From the NCBI RefSeq assembly GCF_018332655.1, contig NZ_BOQL01000025.1, positions 1 through 64,000 on the forward strand: a DNA stretch of 64,000 nt, written 5' to 3'. Below, in pieces: positions 42,898-51,242 of this stretch. Within the stretch, counting starts at the first letter, position 1. Each line of letters begins with the position of its first letter. The DNA comes from Actinoplanes auranticolor (GTDB taxonomy: Bacteria; Actinomycetota; Actinomycetes; Mycobacteriales; Micromonosporaceae). The position numbers and the translations under genes were made by a program. The notes beneath the pieces are model-generated. The model was given only the letters and a program-made list of their open reading frames with translations, was not told the DNA's origin and did not search any database.

Positions 42898-43983
42898 GTG
42901 CCTGACGTTAGCGCTGACCACCCAACCGACGCATCCGCTGCGCATGTCAGTTCGCTGGGGGCGTACACGACGCTACGCCTCGGCGGTCCGGCAAGCACGT
43001 TGACCGTGGTGTCCGAACCGGACGAAGCGGTCTCAACCGTACGGGTTGCTGCCCGAAAGGGGCAACCGGTCCTGGTCCTCGCGGGCGGCAGCAACGTCGT
43101 GATCTCCGACGAGGGCTTCCCCGGGACGGTCCTGCTGCTGCGCACGCGGGGAGTGCGGCTGATCGACCGGGACGCCCGGGGCGCGCTGGTCCGGGTGGCC
43201 GCCGGGGAGCCGTGGGACGAACTCGTCGCGCACACCCTCGAGCTCGGGCTGTCCGGCCTGGAGGCCCTCTCCGGCATCCCGGGCTCGGCCGGAGCGACGC
43301 CGATCCAGAACGTCGGGGCGTACGGCCAGGAGGTCGCGCACACGATCGAGGCGGTGCACGTCTACGACCGGCACGAGGACGAGATGCGGGTGCTGTCGCT
43401 GCCGGAGTGCGGGTTCGCGTACCGGTCGAGCATTTTCAAGCACAGCGACCGCTGGCTCGTTCTCGACGTCGACTTCCGGCTCGCCGAGTCTGCGGAGTCG
43501 GCGCCGATCCGCTACGCCGAGCTGGCCCGGCACCTCGGGGTGCAGACGGGCGAGCGGGTCAGTGCCGCGCGGGTCCGCGAGACCGTGCTGAAGCTGCGCG
43601 CGAGCAAGGGCATGGTGCTCGACCCGGAGGACGCGGACACCCGGTCGGTGGGGTCGTTCTTCACCAATCCGGTGCTCTCCGCCGAGGAGTGGGCCCGGGT
43701 GCAGGACCGGCTGGTCGACGCGGGGGAGCCGCCGAGCTGGCCGGCCCCCAACGGCACCGTCAAGGTGCCGGCGGCCTGGCTGATCGAGAAGGCCGGCTTC
43801 GCCAAGGGGTACGGCGGCAGCACGGTGGCCATCTCGTCGAAGCACACGCTGGCCCTGACCCACCGCGGTGGCGGCACCACGACGGCCCTGCTGGAGCTGG
43901 CCCGCGAGATCCGTGACGGCGTACGGGACCGGTTCGGTGTCGTCCTGCATCCCGAACCGGTCCTGATCAACTGCTCGCTCTGA
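42898..43983 (+). CDS. murB: UDP-N-acetylenolpyruvoylglucosamine reductase
   Basis: The 361-aa FAD enzyme has the FAD-binding stretch VLAGGSNVVI (residues 60-69), PIQNVGAYGQEV and YRSSIF with its arginine, the acid serine in GSFFTNP and the late glutamate in HPEPVLI. It reduces UDP-GlcNAc-enolpyruvate to UDP-MurNAc in peptidoglycan synthesis. The start is a GTG directly behind a TAGGGT element. It follows the order of hbhA-region genes in mycobacteria, where murB also lies a few kilobases away. Confidence 0.95.
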   Translation: MPDVSADHPTDASAAHVSSLGAYTTLRLGGPASTLTVVSEPDEAVSTVRVAARKGQPVLVLAGGSNVVISDEGFPGTVLLLRTRGVRLIDRDARGALVRVAAGEPWDELVAHTLELGLSGLEALSGIPGSAGATPIQNVGAYGQEVAHTIEAVHVYDRHEDEMRVLSLPECGFAYRSSIFKHSDRWLVLDVDFRLAESAESAPIRYAELARHLGVQTGERVSAARVRETVLKLRASKGMVLDPEDADTRSVGSFFTNPVLSAEEWARVQDRLVDAGEPPSWPAPNGTVKVPAAWLIEKAGFAKGYGGSTVAISSKHTLALTHRGGGTTTALLELAREIRDGVRDRFGVVLHPEPVLINCSL

Positions 43984-43987
43984 CGCG

Positions 43988-44503
43988 TCAGCGCCAGCCG
44001 AAGACCTGCGTCCAGTAGTAGGTGCCGTTCACGGCCTGCCGCACACCGGCACCGAACGACTTCACGTCGCAGTTGAGGATGTTGCGGCGGTGCGGCGGGC
44101 TGGCCATCCAGGCGGCCATCACCTCGGCCGAGCTGGAGAAGCCGTAGGCCACGTTCTCCGCCGCCACGGCGTGGTAGCCGGCCGCCCGCGAACGGCTCAG
44201 GAAGGTCGAGCCGCGCCAGCCGAAGTGGCCGAAGTCCCCGGTGGCCGCCATGTAGTGGCTCTGCCGGACGGAGGCGACGGTCAGTACCTCGTCCACGGTG
44301 AGCGCCGGGCACCCGGCCCGGACCCGCTCCTCGTTGGTCAGCGTGACCACCTCGGCCCCGAGAACCTGGGAGGTCGTCGGCGCGGTCCGCGCCGGGCCGG
44401 ACGCGGGAACCGCGGTCACGGCGTGCGCCGGCGCGGCGGTCAGCCCGAGCAACGCGAGCGGTGCGGCCGCGACAAGGGCCAGACGACGTACGGATTCCAA
44501 CAA
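43988..44503 (-). CDS. Secreted CAP/SCP-like domain protein
   Basis: The 171-aa protein has a signal peptide (cleavage after AHA, residue 28) and a CAP domain: TLTNEERVRAGCPALTVDEVL, HYMAATGDFGHFG, ENVAYGFSS and WMASPPHRRNIL. Two cysteines (GCPAL and NCDV) could pair. CAP proteins are secreted and often bind lipids or have other structural roles. The TTG start follows GGGAGG. It lies alone between murB and the kinase gene. Confidence 0.85.
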   Translation of the reverse strand: MLESVRRLALVAAAPLALLGLTAAPAHAVTAVPASGPARTAPTTSQVLGAEVVTLTNEERVRAGCPALTVDEVLTVASVRQSHYMAATGDFGHFGWRGSTFLSRSRAAGYHAVAAENVAYGFSSSAEVMAAWMASPPHRRNILNCDVKSFGAGVRQAVNGTYYWTQVFGWR

Positions 44504-44619
44504 GGTGCTGCCTCCCGGTCCACGGCCGGGCGCCTGTCGCCCGGCACCGTAATCGGACCGGTTTTTCGGTGTTACGTCCCTCCTTTCGCCGTTTCCACCC
44601 CGACGGTGCGAGGTCCGTG

Positions 44620-45333
44620 TCAGTCTGAGGGGATGGTCAGGGGAAGACCGATCTCAGCCCCGGCGCCCGTTTCCGGAGCGAAGGTCAGGCGCACCCAGCC
44701 GCCGTGCCGCGCGGCGATCGCCTCCGCCAGCAGCATCCAGACGGCGGTGCTGCGCCGCCGGTGCGGCGGTTCCGGGGTGGCCAGCATTCCCGCCATCAGG
44801 TGCTCGTCGGTCAGCTGCTCGGCCTGCCGCGCGGTGACGTACACCGTCCAGCCCTCGGCTCCGGCCTCGGCGCTCACCGTGGCCGAGCGGTCGGCCGCCC
44901 CGCTGGCCACGGTCCCGACAACCGCGTAGAAGAGGTCCCGCAGCAGGGCGGCGTCCGCCGACAACGCCGGCCCCTCGCCCGCCCGGACCGTCGCCGCCGT
45001 GTACGGCTCCCGGCTCGCCAGCAACTCGGCGGCCTCGCGGATCAGCGCCCCGGGGTCCACCCGCGCCGGCCGCAGTTCCAGGTCGCCGGTCTGTAGCCGG
45101 GTCACCAGCATCAGGTCCTCGACCAGGGTGAGCATCCGGTCGGTGTTGCGCCGTACGGCGGCCAGCGCCATTGAGCGCTCGGCCGGGGCCAGGTCGTCGG
45201 TGTCGAGGCTCTCGGTGAACGACGCGATGGTGGTCAGCGGTGTCCGCAGCTCGTGCGAGATGACCGTGAGAAAGCGGGGTTGCAGCGCGCCGCCCGACAG
45301 TGTCGGAGGTGCGGGAGCGGGGACGGGGCTCAT
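44620..45333 (-). CDS. Soluble histidine-kinase-like protein with degenerate ATP-binding domain
   Basis: The 237-aa protein has a dimerisation/phosphoacceptor H-box (FLTVISHELRTPLTTI, His27). No membrane helix or sensor domain is present. The following HATPase-like region lacks the N-box asparagine (LFYAVVG) and the G1 and G2 glycine boxes (no DxGxG, no GLGL). It may be a phosphatase, scaffold or inactive kinase. It is divergent from an OmpR-type regulator and probably its partner. An upstream GTG would add 24 residues but has no ribosome site. Confidence 0.7.
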   Translation of the reverse strand: MSPVPAPAPPTLSGGALQPRFLTVISHELRTPLTTIASFTESLDTDDLAPAERSMALAAVRRNTDRMLTLVEDLMLVTRLQTGDLELRPARVDPGALIREAAELLASREPYTAATVRAGEGPALSADAALLRDLFYAVVGTVASGAADRSATVSAEAGAEGWTVYVTARQAEQLTDEHLMAGMLATPEPPHRRRSTAVWMLLAEAIAARHGGWVRLTFAPETGAGAEIGLPLTIPSD

Positions 45334-45556
45334 CAGTGGACCACCGATCGGCCCCGGAAGCGGAAGCGCACGCTGAACTATAACTTTCCGTATATGAACC
45401 GACACGTCACGCTATCGTGGTTTTGGACATTTCATCTTCGTCACCCGCGGTCGCGGGCGGCGCAAGCAAGACGCTGACCGATGCCGGGCATGTGCCGTGC
45501 CGGCCCGGGCAGCCGCGTCTGGCGACGCAGCGTTGGGGGGTCATGGTGGTGGGAGC

Positions 45557-46255
45557 ATGAGCAGGCTGCTCGTGGTCGAGGACGACCCGGACATCGCGTT
45601 GGCCCTGCGGCTGCTGTTCAGCCGGGCCGGCTACGAGGTGGCGCACGCCGGTGACGGCCGTACCGGCCTCAAGGAGGCGTACGCCGAGCACCCCGACCTG
45701 GTCGTGCTCGACGTCGGCCTGCCGGAGATGGACGGCTGGCAGGTGCTCGAACGGCTGCGGGACGTCTCCGACGTACCGGTGCTGGTGCTGACCGCACACG
45801 GCCAGGAGGCCGAGAAGGTCCGCGGGCTGCGCGGCGGCGCCGACGACTACCTCACCAAGCCGTTCGCCAACAACGAACTGCTCGCCCGGGTCGAGGCGCT
45901 GCTGCGCCGCTCGAACGGCGCGCAGAACAGCTGGGCCAGCCAGATCTACGACGACGGCCTGGTGCACCTGGACCCGACCAAGCGCCGGGTCTACGTCAAG
46001 GGTGACGAGAAGCGCCTCACGCCCACCGAGTTCCGGCTGCTCAACGCGCTGGTCCGGCACGCGGGGGCGGTGCTGAGCCCGAACCAGCTGCTGACCCAGG
46101 CCTGGGACGACCCGACCGGCATCGGCCAGGAACGCGTCAAGTTCGCGGTCCTGCGGCTGCGCCGCAAGCTCGGCTGGACGGACCCCGAGGATTCCCCGAT
46201 CGAATCCGTGCGCGGCTTCGGTTACCGCTACCGGCGGCCGGGCGGTGACGGCTGA
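45557..46255 (+). CDS. OmpR-family response regulator
   Basis: This 232-aa regulator has a receiver domain (acid pair EDD at 8-10, phospho-Asp52 in VVLDVGLP, Lys in LTKPF near 102) and a winged-helix domain (LTPTEFRLLNALV... RVKFAVLRLRRKLG). It lies before the chemotaxis operon, 126 bp upstream of cheA, and opposite the degenerate kinase. Regulation of chemotaxis genes is possible but not shown. The ATG follows GGTGGGAGC. Confidence 0.9.
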   Translation: MSRLLVVEDDPDIALALRLLFSRAGYEVAHAGDGRTGLKEAYAEHPDLVVLDVGLPEMDGWQVLERLRDVSDVPVLVLTAHGQEAEKVRGLRGGADDYLTKPFANNELLARVEALLRRSNGAQNSWASQIYDDGLVHLDPTKRRVYVKGDEKRLTPTEFRLLNALVRHAGAVLSPNQLLTQAWDDPTGIGQERVKFAVLRLRRKLGWTDPEDSPIESVRGFGYRYRRPGGDG

Positions 46256-46276
46256 GCCCGTCCGCGGCGGAAAGCA

Positions 46277-46295
46277 CATGCAAGTTCATTGCATG
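46277..46295. promoter_or_regulatory. Perfect CATGCAA palindrome before cheA
   Basis: CATGCAA and TTGCATG flank GTTCA, an exact 7-bp inverted repeat, about 87-105 bases before the cheA start and just after the response-regulator stop. GCA triplets recur at 46280, 46291, 46301 and 46310. Candidate operator or transcription-factor site for the chemotaxis operon. Confidence 0.5.
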
Positions 46296-46381
46296 AGCCG
46301 GCACCGGTAGCAATCCGGGTGTCCTCAGGTGAGGACCCGGGAGGTCGATGAGCAGCATGGGAAACGAGCAGGAGGTAGTCC

Positions 46382-48724
46382 GTGGAAGACCTTGGCGAGA
46401 TCGTCGGCGAATTCCTGATGGAGAGCCACGAGAACCTGGATCAGATCGACCGGGATCTCGTCGCCCTCGAACAGGAACCGGGATCGCGTGACCTGATCTC
46501 ACGCATCTTCCGGGCCATCCACACGATCAAGGGAACGAGTGGCTTCCTGGCCTTCAGCCGGCTCGAGACACTCGCCCATGCCGGCGAGTCACTGCTCTCC
46601 CGACTGCGGGACGGCGTCCAGCCGGTCACCCCGACCACGATCACGACGCTGCTGGCCACGATCGACGGCGTCCGGTCGCTGCTGGAGTCGATCGAGCAGG
46701 ACGGCAACGAGGGTGACGTCGAGGTCGACAGCATCATCACCGCCGTACACGCCCAGATGAACGCGCCCGAGGCCGCCGCCCCGGCCGAGCCCGCCTCGGC
46801 CGCCGAGCCGGCCGAGGAGCCGGAGCCGCTGGAGGAGAAGTCCGTCCGGCCGGCGCCCGAGCCCGTGGAGGGGCAGCGGAAGCCGCTCGGCGAGATGCTC
46901 GTCGAGTCCGGCGCCGCGGCGCCCAGCGACGTCGGCTCGGCCCTGCAGCAGCAGCTCGAGGGGGACGAGCGCAAGCTCGGCGCCATTCTGCTGGAGGAGG
47001 GCAAGGCCCAGCCCGCCGCCGTCAACGAGGCGTTGCAGCAGCAGGCTCCCAAGCGCAGCGTCGCCGACAGCGCGATCCGGGTCGACGTCGACCTGCTGGA
47101 CGGCCTGATGAACCTGGTCGGTGAGCTGGTGCTGGCCCGCAACCAGCTGGTCCGCGGCGTGATGGAGACCGGCGACTCCGGTCTGGTGCGCAGCGCCCAG
47201 CGGCTCGGGATGATCACCAGTGAGCTGCAAGAGGGCATCATGAAGACCCGGATGCAGCCCATCGAGCACATCTGGTCCAAGCTGCCCCGGGTCATCCGCG
47301 ACCTCAGCCAGTCGCTCGGCAAGCAGGTCGAGCTGGTCATGGAGGGCAAGGAGACCGAGCTCGACCGCAGCCTGCTGGAGGCGGTCAAGGACCCGCTGAC
47401 CCACCTGGTGCGCAACGCGGTCGACCACGGCATCGAGGAGGCCGACAAGCGCGTCGCCGCGGGCAAGCCGGCCGTGGGCACGCTGACGCTGCGGGCGTAC
47501 CACGAGGGCGGGCACGTCGCCGTCGACGTGGCCGACGACGGCGCCGGCATGGACGTCAACCGGATCGCCGAGAAGGCCGTGGAGAAGGGCCTGCTGCGCG
47601 CCGACCAGATCGCCACGATGGACAAGCGCGAGATCATGGCGATGGTCTTCCAGCCCGGCTTCTCGACCGCCGCCAAGGTGACCAACGTGTCCGGCCGTGG
47701 TGTCGGCATGGACGTGGTCAAGACCAACATCGAGCGGATCGGCGGCGCGGTCAGCGTCGACTCGACGCTGGGCGAGGGTACGGTCTGGCGCCTCACCATC
47801 CCGCTGACCCTGGCCATCATCCAGGCCCTGACCGTCGACTGCGGCGACCAGCGTTACGTGGTGCCGCAGGTGGCCGTGCTGGAGCTGGTCTTCATCGACG
47901 GCCAGTCCACGAAGATCGAGTACGCCTCCGGCGCGCCGGTCTACCGGCTGCGCGGCAAGCTGCTCCCGTTGGTCCGCCTGGACCGGACGCTCGGTCTCAA
48001 CGTCGGCGGCGACCAGGGTGTCTACATCATGGTGCTGCACGCCGACGGCCGCCGGTTCGGCCTGGTCGTGGACCGCGTCCTGAACACCGAGGAAGTCGTG
48101 GTCAAGGCGCTCAACAGCAGGTTCAAGGACATCGGCCTGTACGCCGGCGCCACCATCCTGGGCGACGGCAAGGTCGGCCTGATCCTCGACGTCTCGTCGC
48201 TGGCCCGGCGCTCGCAGCTGACCGCCGAGTCCGACCGGGAGAACCTGGTCGGCACCTCGCGCGCCAGTGGCGGACCCGCCAACGGCGAGCGACTGCTGGT
48301 CACGGCCGTCGGTGAACGCCGGGTGGCGATCCCGCTGGACGCGGTAACCCGGCTCGAGGAGTTTCCGCGGGACCGCATCGAGCACGCCGGGTCGCGGGAG
48401 GTCGTGCAGTACCGGGGCCAGATCCTGCCGCTCGTCCGGCTGTCGCACCTGCTCGGGGCGTACAGCGAGGTGGAGGAGGGCGACACCGTGTCCGTGGTCG
48501 TCTACAGCGAGGGTGAGCGCAGCGTCGCGCTGGTCGTCGACCGGATCGTCGACATCGCGGAGAACTCCACCACTGCCCGCCGCGATGCGGAGGAGGACGG
48601 CCTGATCGGCACCGCGGTCATCCAGCAACGGGTGACCGAGCTGCTGGACGTGCGCCGGGCCATCCTGGCCGCCGATCCGAACTTCTACACCGAGGTGCCC
48701 GTCGAGATGCTGGTGGAGGCCTGA
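46382..48724 (+). CDS. cheA: Chemotaxis histidine kinase CheA with two CheW-like domains
   Basis: The 780-aa kinase has an Hpt/P1 domain (phospho-His47 in IHTIKGTSG), an Ala/Glu-Pro linker and two LGxxL-type repeats (about 167-191 and 197-221) where P2 is usually found. Dimerisation (about 229-285), an HATPase domain (HLVRNAVDHGIE, DDGAGMD, GRGVGMDV) and two successive CheW-like domains (about 475-600 and 625-765) follow. It phosphorylates CheY and CheB in response to receptors. Start is a GTG behind AGGAGG. It opens the operon. Repeats resemble MshEN-like modules but spacing differs. Confidence 0.95.
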   Translation: MEDLGEIVGEFLMESHENLDQIDRDLVALEQEPGSRDLISRIFRAIHTIKGTSGFLAFSRLETLAHAGESLLSRLRDGVQPVTPTTITTLLATIDGVRSLLESIEQDGNEGDVEVDSIITAVHAQMNAPEAAAPAEPASAAEPAEEPEPLEEKSVRPAPEPVEGQRKPLGEMLVESGAAAPSDVGSALQQQLEGDERKLGAILLEEGKAQPAAVNEALQQQAPKRSVADSAIRVDVDLLDGLMNLVGELVLARNQLVRGVMETGDSGLVRSAQRLGMITSELQEGIMKTRMQPIEHIWSKLPRVIRDLSQSLGKQVELVMEGKETELDRSLLEAVKDPLTHLVRNAVDHGIEEADKRVAAGKPAVGTLTLRAYHEGGHVAVDVADDGAGMDVNRIAEKAVEKGLLRADQIATMDKREIMAMVFQPGFSTAAKVTNVSGRGVGMDVVKTNIERIGGAVSVDSTLGEGTVWRLTIPLTLAIIQALTVDCGDQRYVVPQVAVLELVFIDGQSTKIEYASGAPVYRLRGKLLPLVRLDRTLGLNVGGDQGVYIMVLHADGRRFGLVVDRVLNTEEVVVKALNSRFKDIGLYAGATILGDGKVGLILDVSSLARRSQLTAESDRENLVGTSRASGGPANGERLLVTAVGERRVAIPLDAVTRLEEFPRDRIEHAGSREVVQYRGQILPLVRLSHLLGAYSEVEEGDTVSVVVYSEGERSVALVVDRIVDIAENSTTARRDAEEDGLIGTAVIQQRVTELLDVRRAILAADPNFYTEVPVEMLVEA

Positions 48725-48725
48725 C

Positions 48726-49163
48726 ATGGCGAGTCGTCAGTTTGCCACCTTCGAGGTGGCCGACCAGCTGTTCGGGGTCGAGGTGCACACGGTGCAGGAG
48801 GTGCTCTCCTACAACGAGTACACCCCCGTACCGCTGGCTCCGCCGGCCGTCGGTGGGCTGTTCAACCTGCGGGGCCAGGTGATCGCCGCGGTCGACCTGC
48901 GGGTGCAGCTCGGCCTGGTCCGCCAGGCCATGCAGGGTCCGGTGATGAATGTGATCCTGCGCGGCGACGGCGAGCCGGTCAGCCTGCTCGTGGACCGCAT
49001 CGGCGAGGTCGTGGACCTCGACGACGAGGCCTTCGAGGGGCCACCGGACACGCTCAGCGGCCCGACCCGGGAGCTGGTCACCGGCACGTTCAAGATGGAC
49101 GGACGGCTGATGCTGGCCCTGGACGTGAACCAGGCCGTCGACACCTATCGAGCCACCACCTGA
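48726..49163 (+). CDS. cheW: Chemotaxis coupling protein CheW
   Basis: The 145-aa protein has the CheW SH3-like pair: FGVEVHTVQEVL, IRGQ equivalent FNLRGQVIAAVDLR, and LVDRIGEVVDL. It links receptors to CheA in the signalling array. Only one base separates it from cheA, and its stop overlaps the next start as TGATG. Confidence 0.95.
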   Translation: MASRQFATFEVADQLFGVEVHTVQEVLSYNEYTPVPLAPPAVGGLFNLRGQVIAAVDLRVQLGLVRQAMQGPVMNVILRGDGEPVSLLVDRIGEVVDLDDEAFEGPPDTLSGPTRELVTGTFKMDGRLMLALDVNQAVDTYRATT

Positions 49164-50035
49164 TGTACAGCCTCGTCAGCGCCCCCGTCCTCGGCTTCGA
49201 CCTGACCCGCCTCGGTGGCGGGTCGGCGACCGCCGAGGTGCTGCTGCGCGCCTTGCGCCTCAGCGTCGGGGACCTGCCGGTGCTGGCCGAGCGGCTGCCC
49301 GACGAGGGTGTCCGCGGGCCGCTCTGGGTCGAGGTGGAGAGTGCGGCGCGCAAGATGCCCACGCTCAAGGGTCTCAAGGCCGACGACCCGGCCAGTTCGC
49401 TGGCGCTGGTCGAGCGGGCCCCGATCGGGTCGGTGGACTCGCTGCTCACCTGTCTGCGCTACGACGTCATGGCCTGGACCTGGCAGGGCTCCGGACGCGA
49501 TGCCAAGCAGAGCGAGGACGCCGCCTCGGCGACGGCCCTGCTCTGCGACGCGGCCGTGGCCAGCTACCTGCGGGAGGTGCTGGACGACTCGACCCGCCGG
49601 ATGCTCGGGGCCGGCTGGGTGTCCGCGCTGCGCAAACTGCCCGCGGGCAAGCCGATCGACCTGGGCCCGCACCACTATGCGATCTCGGCGCTGCTGGACC
49701 GGCTCCGCTCGATCCGGGCGAACGATCTGACCCGGCTGCTGCAGTCCGCGGAGGACGCCCGGCGCAACGCCGGCGGATGGTCCCCGGCGGTGCACTCGGC
49801 GTCCTGGGCGGCGTACCTGTCCGACCGGGTCCGGACCGCCGCGGCCGCCCAGATGCTGCTCGTGCAGGCGATCGACACGGCGGCCATCCCGCTGGCCGAT
49901 CGCGCGGGCGGGGTCTGGAACATGCTCAGCGGCGCGGTGCAGGCCCTGGTCGTCCGGGACCTGCTGGACACCGCCACGGCTCACCGGCTGCTCGCGCCGG
50001 TGGTCGCGGCGCTCGGCCCGGCGTGGCTCGGGTGA
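49163..50035 (+). CDS. Uncharacterised 290-aa protein within the chemotaxis operon
   Basis: I do not recognise this protein. It is all alpha-helical by appearance, soluble, Ala/Leu-rich with several charged-Trp patches, and has no cysteine motif, P-loop or receiver signature. Two cysteines (TCLRY, LLCDA) occur. Its gene starts within the cheW stop (TGATG), so it is co-translated and probably part of the chemotaxis system. It could be an adaptor, a structural cap of the array, or a regulator of CheB/CheR. Codon use matches neighbours, so no sign of recent transfer. Confidence 0.8.
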   Translation: MYSLVSAPVLGFDLTRLGGGSATAEVLLRALRLSVGDLPVLAERLPDEGVRGPLWVEVESAARKMPTLKGLKADDPASSLALVERAPIGSVDSLLTCLRYDVMAWTWQGSGRDAKQSEDAASATALLCDAAVASYLREVLDDSTRRMLGAGWVSALRKLPAGKPIDLGPHHYAISALLDRLRSIRANDLTRLLQSAEDARRNAGGWSPAVHSASWAAYLSDRVRTAAAAQMLLVQAIDTAAIPLADRAGGVWNMLSGAVQALVVRDLLDTATAHRLLAPVVAALGPAWLG

Positions 50036-50051
50036 AGGGCGCGGTGGCTTC

Positions 50052-51242
50052 ATGATCAAGGTCCTGGTCGTCGACGACTCCGTGGTCGTCCGCCGGCTCA
50101 TCGTGGACTCGCTGACCGGTGCGCCCGGCATCGAGGTGGTCGGCACCGCCGCCAACGGCCTGCTGGCCCAGGCGAAGATCGATCAGCTCAAGCCGGACGC
50201 GGTCACGATGGACATCGAGATGCCGCAGATGAACGGCATCGAAGCTGTGCGGGAGCTGCGCAAGCGGCACAAGCAGCTGCCGGTGATCATGTTCAGCACC
50301 CTGTCGGCCGCGGGGGCGAGCGCGACGCTGGAGGCGCTCTCCGCCGGCGCCACCGACTACGTCACGAAGCCGAGCAACGTGGGCTCGATCGCCGAGTCCA
50401 TCGCCGCCGTGCGCGAGCAGCTCGTACCGAAGATCCATGCGCTGGCCGGCCGTCGCCCGCCGTCCGGCCCACCGGCACGGCCCGGTCCGCCTCCGGGCCG
50501 GCCGGGGCTGAGCCCACCGGCCGCCGGTCGGCCCGGCGGACCGGTGCCAGGTCGTCCCGGCCTGGCGCCGCCGCGTCCCGGCGCTCCCGCGGCAGGCGGC
50601 CCGGCCCGCCCGGTACGCCGCGCCGGCGCCCCCGGCCGCGTCGACATCCTGGCCATCGGCTCCTCGACCGGCGGCCCGGACGCGCTGACCAAGGTGCTGC
50701 AGGCGCTGCCCGCCGACCTGCCGGTGCCGATCGTGGTCACCCAGCACATGCCGCCGGTCTTCACCCGGATGTTCGCCGAGCGCCTCGACCGCAGCACGTC
50801 GCTGCACGTCGTCGAGGCCGGCGACGGCATGGAGCTCGCACCCGGCACCGTCTACATCGCTCCCGGCGACAGGCACCTCGTGCTGCAGCGCCGGAGCACC
50901 GCGACGCTGACCCAGCTCAGTGGCGCGCCGCCGGAGAACTCGTGCCGTCCGGCGGTCGATGTGATGTTCCGTTCGGTGGCCGCGCTCTTCGGAGCCTCGG
51001 CGTTCGCCACGGTGCTGACCGGCATGGGATACGACGGACGGGGTGGTGCGAAGGTGCTGCGTGAGGCAGGTGCCGAAATCCTGGCGCAGGATGAGGCCAG
51101 TTCCGTGGTCTGGGGTATGCCCGGTGCCGTGGTCGGCGCAGGGCTGGCGGACGAGATCCTGCCCCTGGACCGGATCGCGGCCGCCCTGATCCAGCGGGTC
51201 CAGGCCGGCCGCGTGTCGCGTCCGACGGCGGTGACCCGATGA
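50052..51242 (+). CDS. cheB: Chemotaxis response regulator/methylesterase CheB
   Basis: The 396-aa protein has a receiver (phospho-Asp54 in VTMDIEMPQMNG) and a Pro/Gly-rich linker of about 55 residues (134-190), longer than usual. The methylesterase domain has S205 in IGSSTGG, H232 in TQHMPP and D328 in GMGYDGRGG. It removes methyl groups from receptors when phosphorylated. cheR overlaps its stop (ATGA). Confidence 0.95.
   Translation: MIKVLVVDDSVVVRRLIVDSLTGAPGIEVVGTAANGLLAQAKIDQLKPDAVTMDIEMPQMNGIEAVRELRKRHKQLPVIMFSTLSAAGASATLEALSAGATDYVTKPSNVGSIAESIAAVREQLVPKIHALAGRRPPSGPPARPGPPPGRPGLSPPAAGRPGGPVPGRPGLAPPRPGAPAAGGPARPVRRAGAPGRVDILAIGSSTGGPDALTKVLQALPADLPVPIVVTQHMPPVFTRMFAERLDRSTSLHVVEAGDGMELAPGTVYIAPGDRHLVLQRRSTATLTQLSGAPPENSCRPAVDVMFRSVAALFGASAFATVLTGMGYDGRGGAKVLREAGAEILAQDEASSVVWGMPGAVVGAGLADEILPLDRIAAALIQRVQAGRVSRPTAVTR

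Noticed and set aside
46256-46381. TcrA-box-like direct repeats (GCA-type, 11-bp spacing) upstream of cheA
   Set aside because: Only the GCA triplets match; the remaining bases of the reported consensus are absent. I therefore list the palindrome, not a TcrA box.
46589-48727. 712-codon minus-strand frame opposite cheA
   Set aside because: It mirrors cheA codons; cheA has every kinase motif and the operon overlap.
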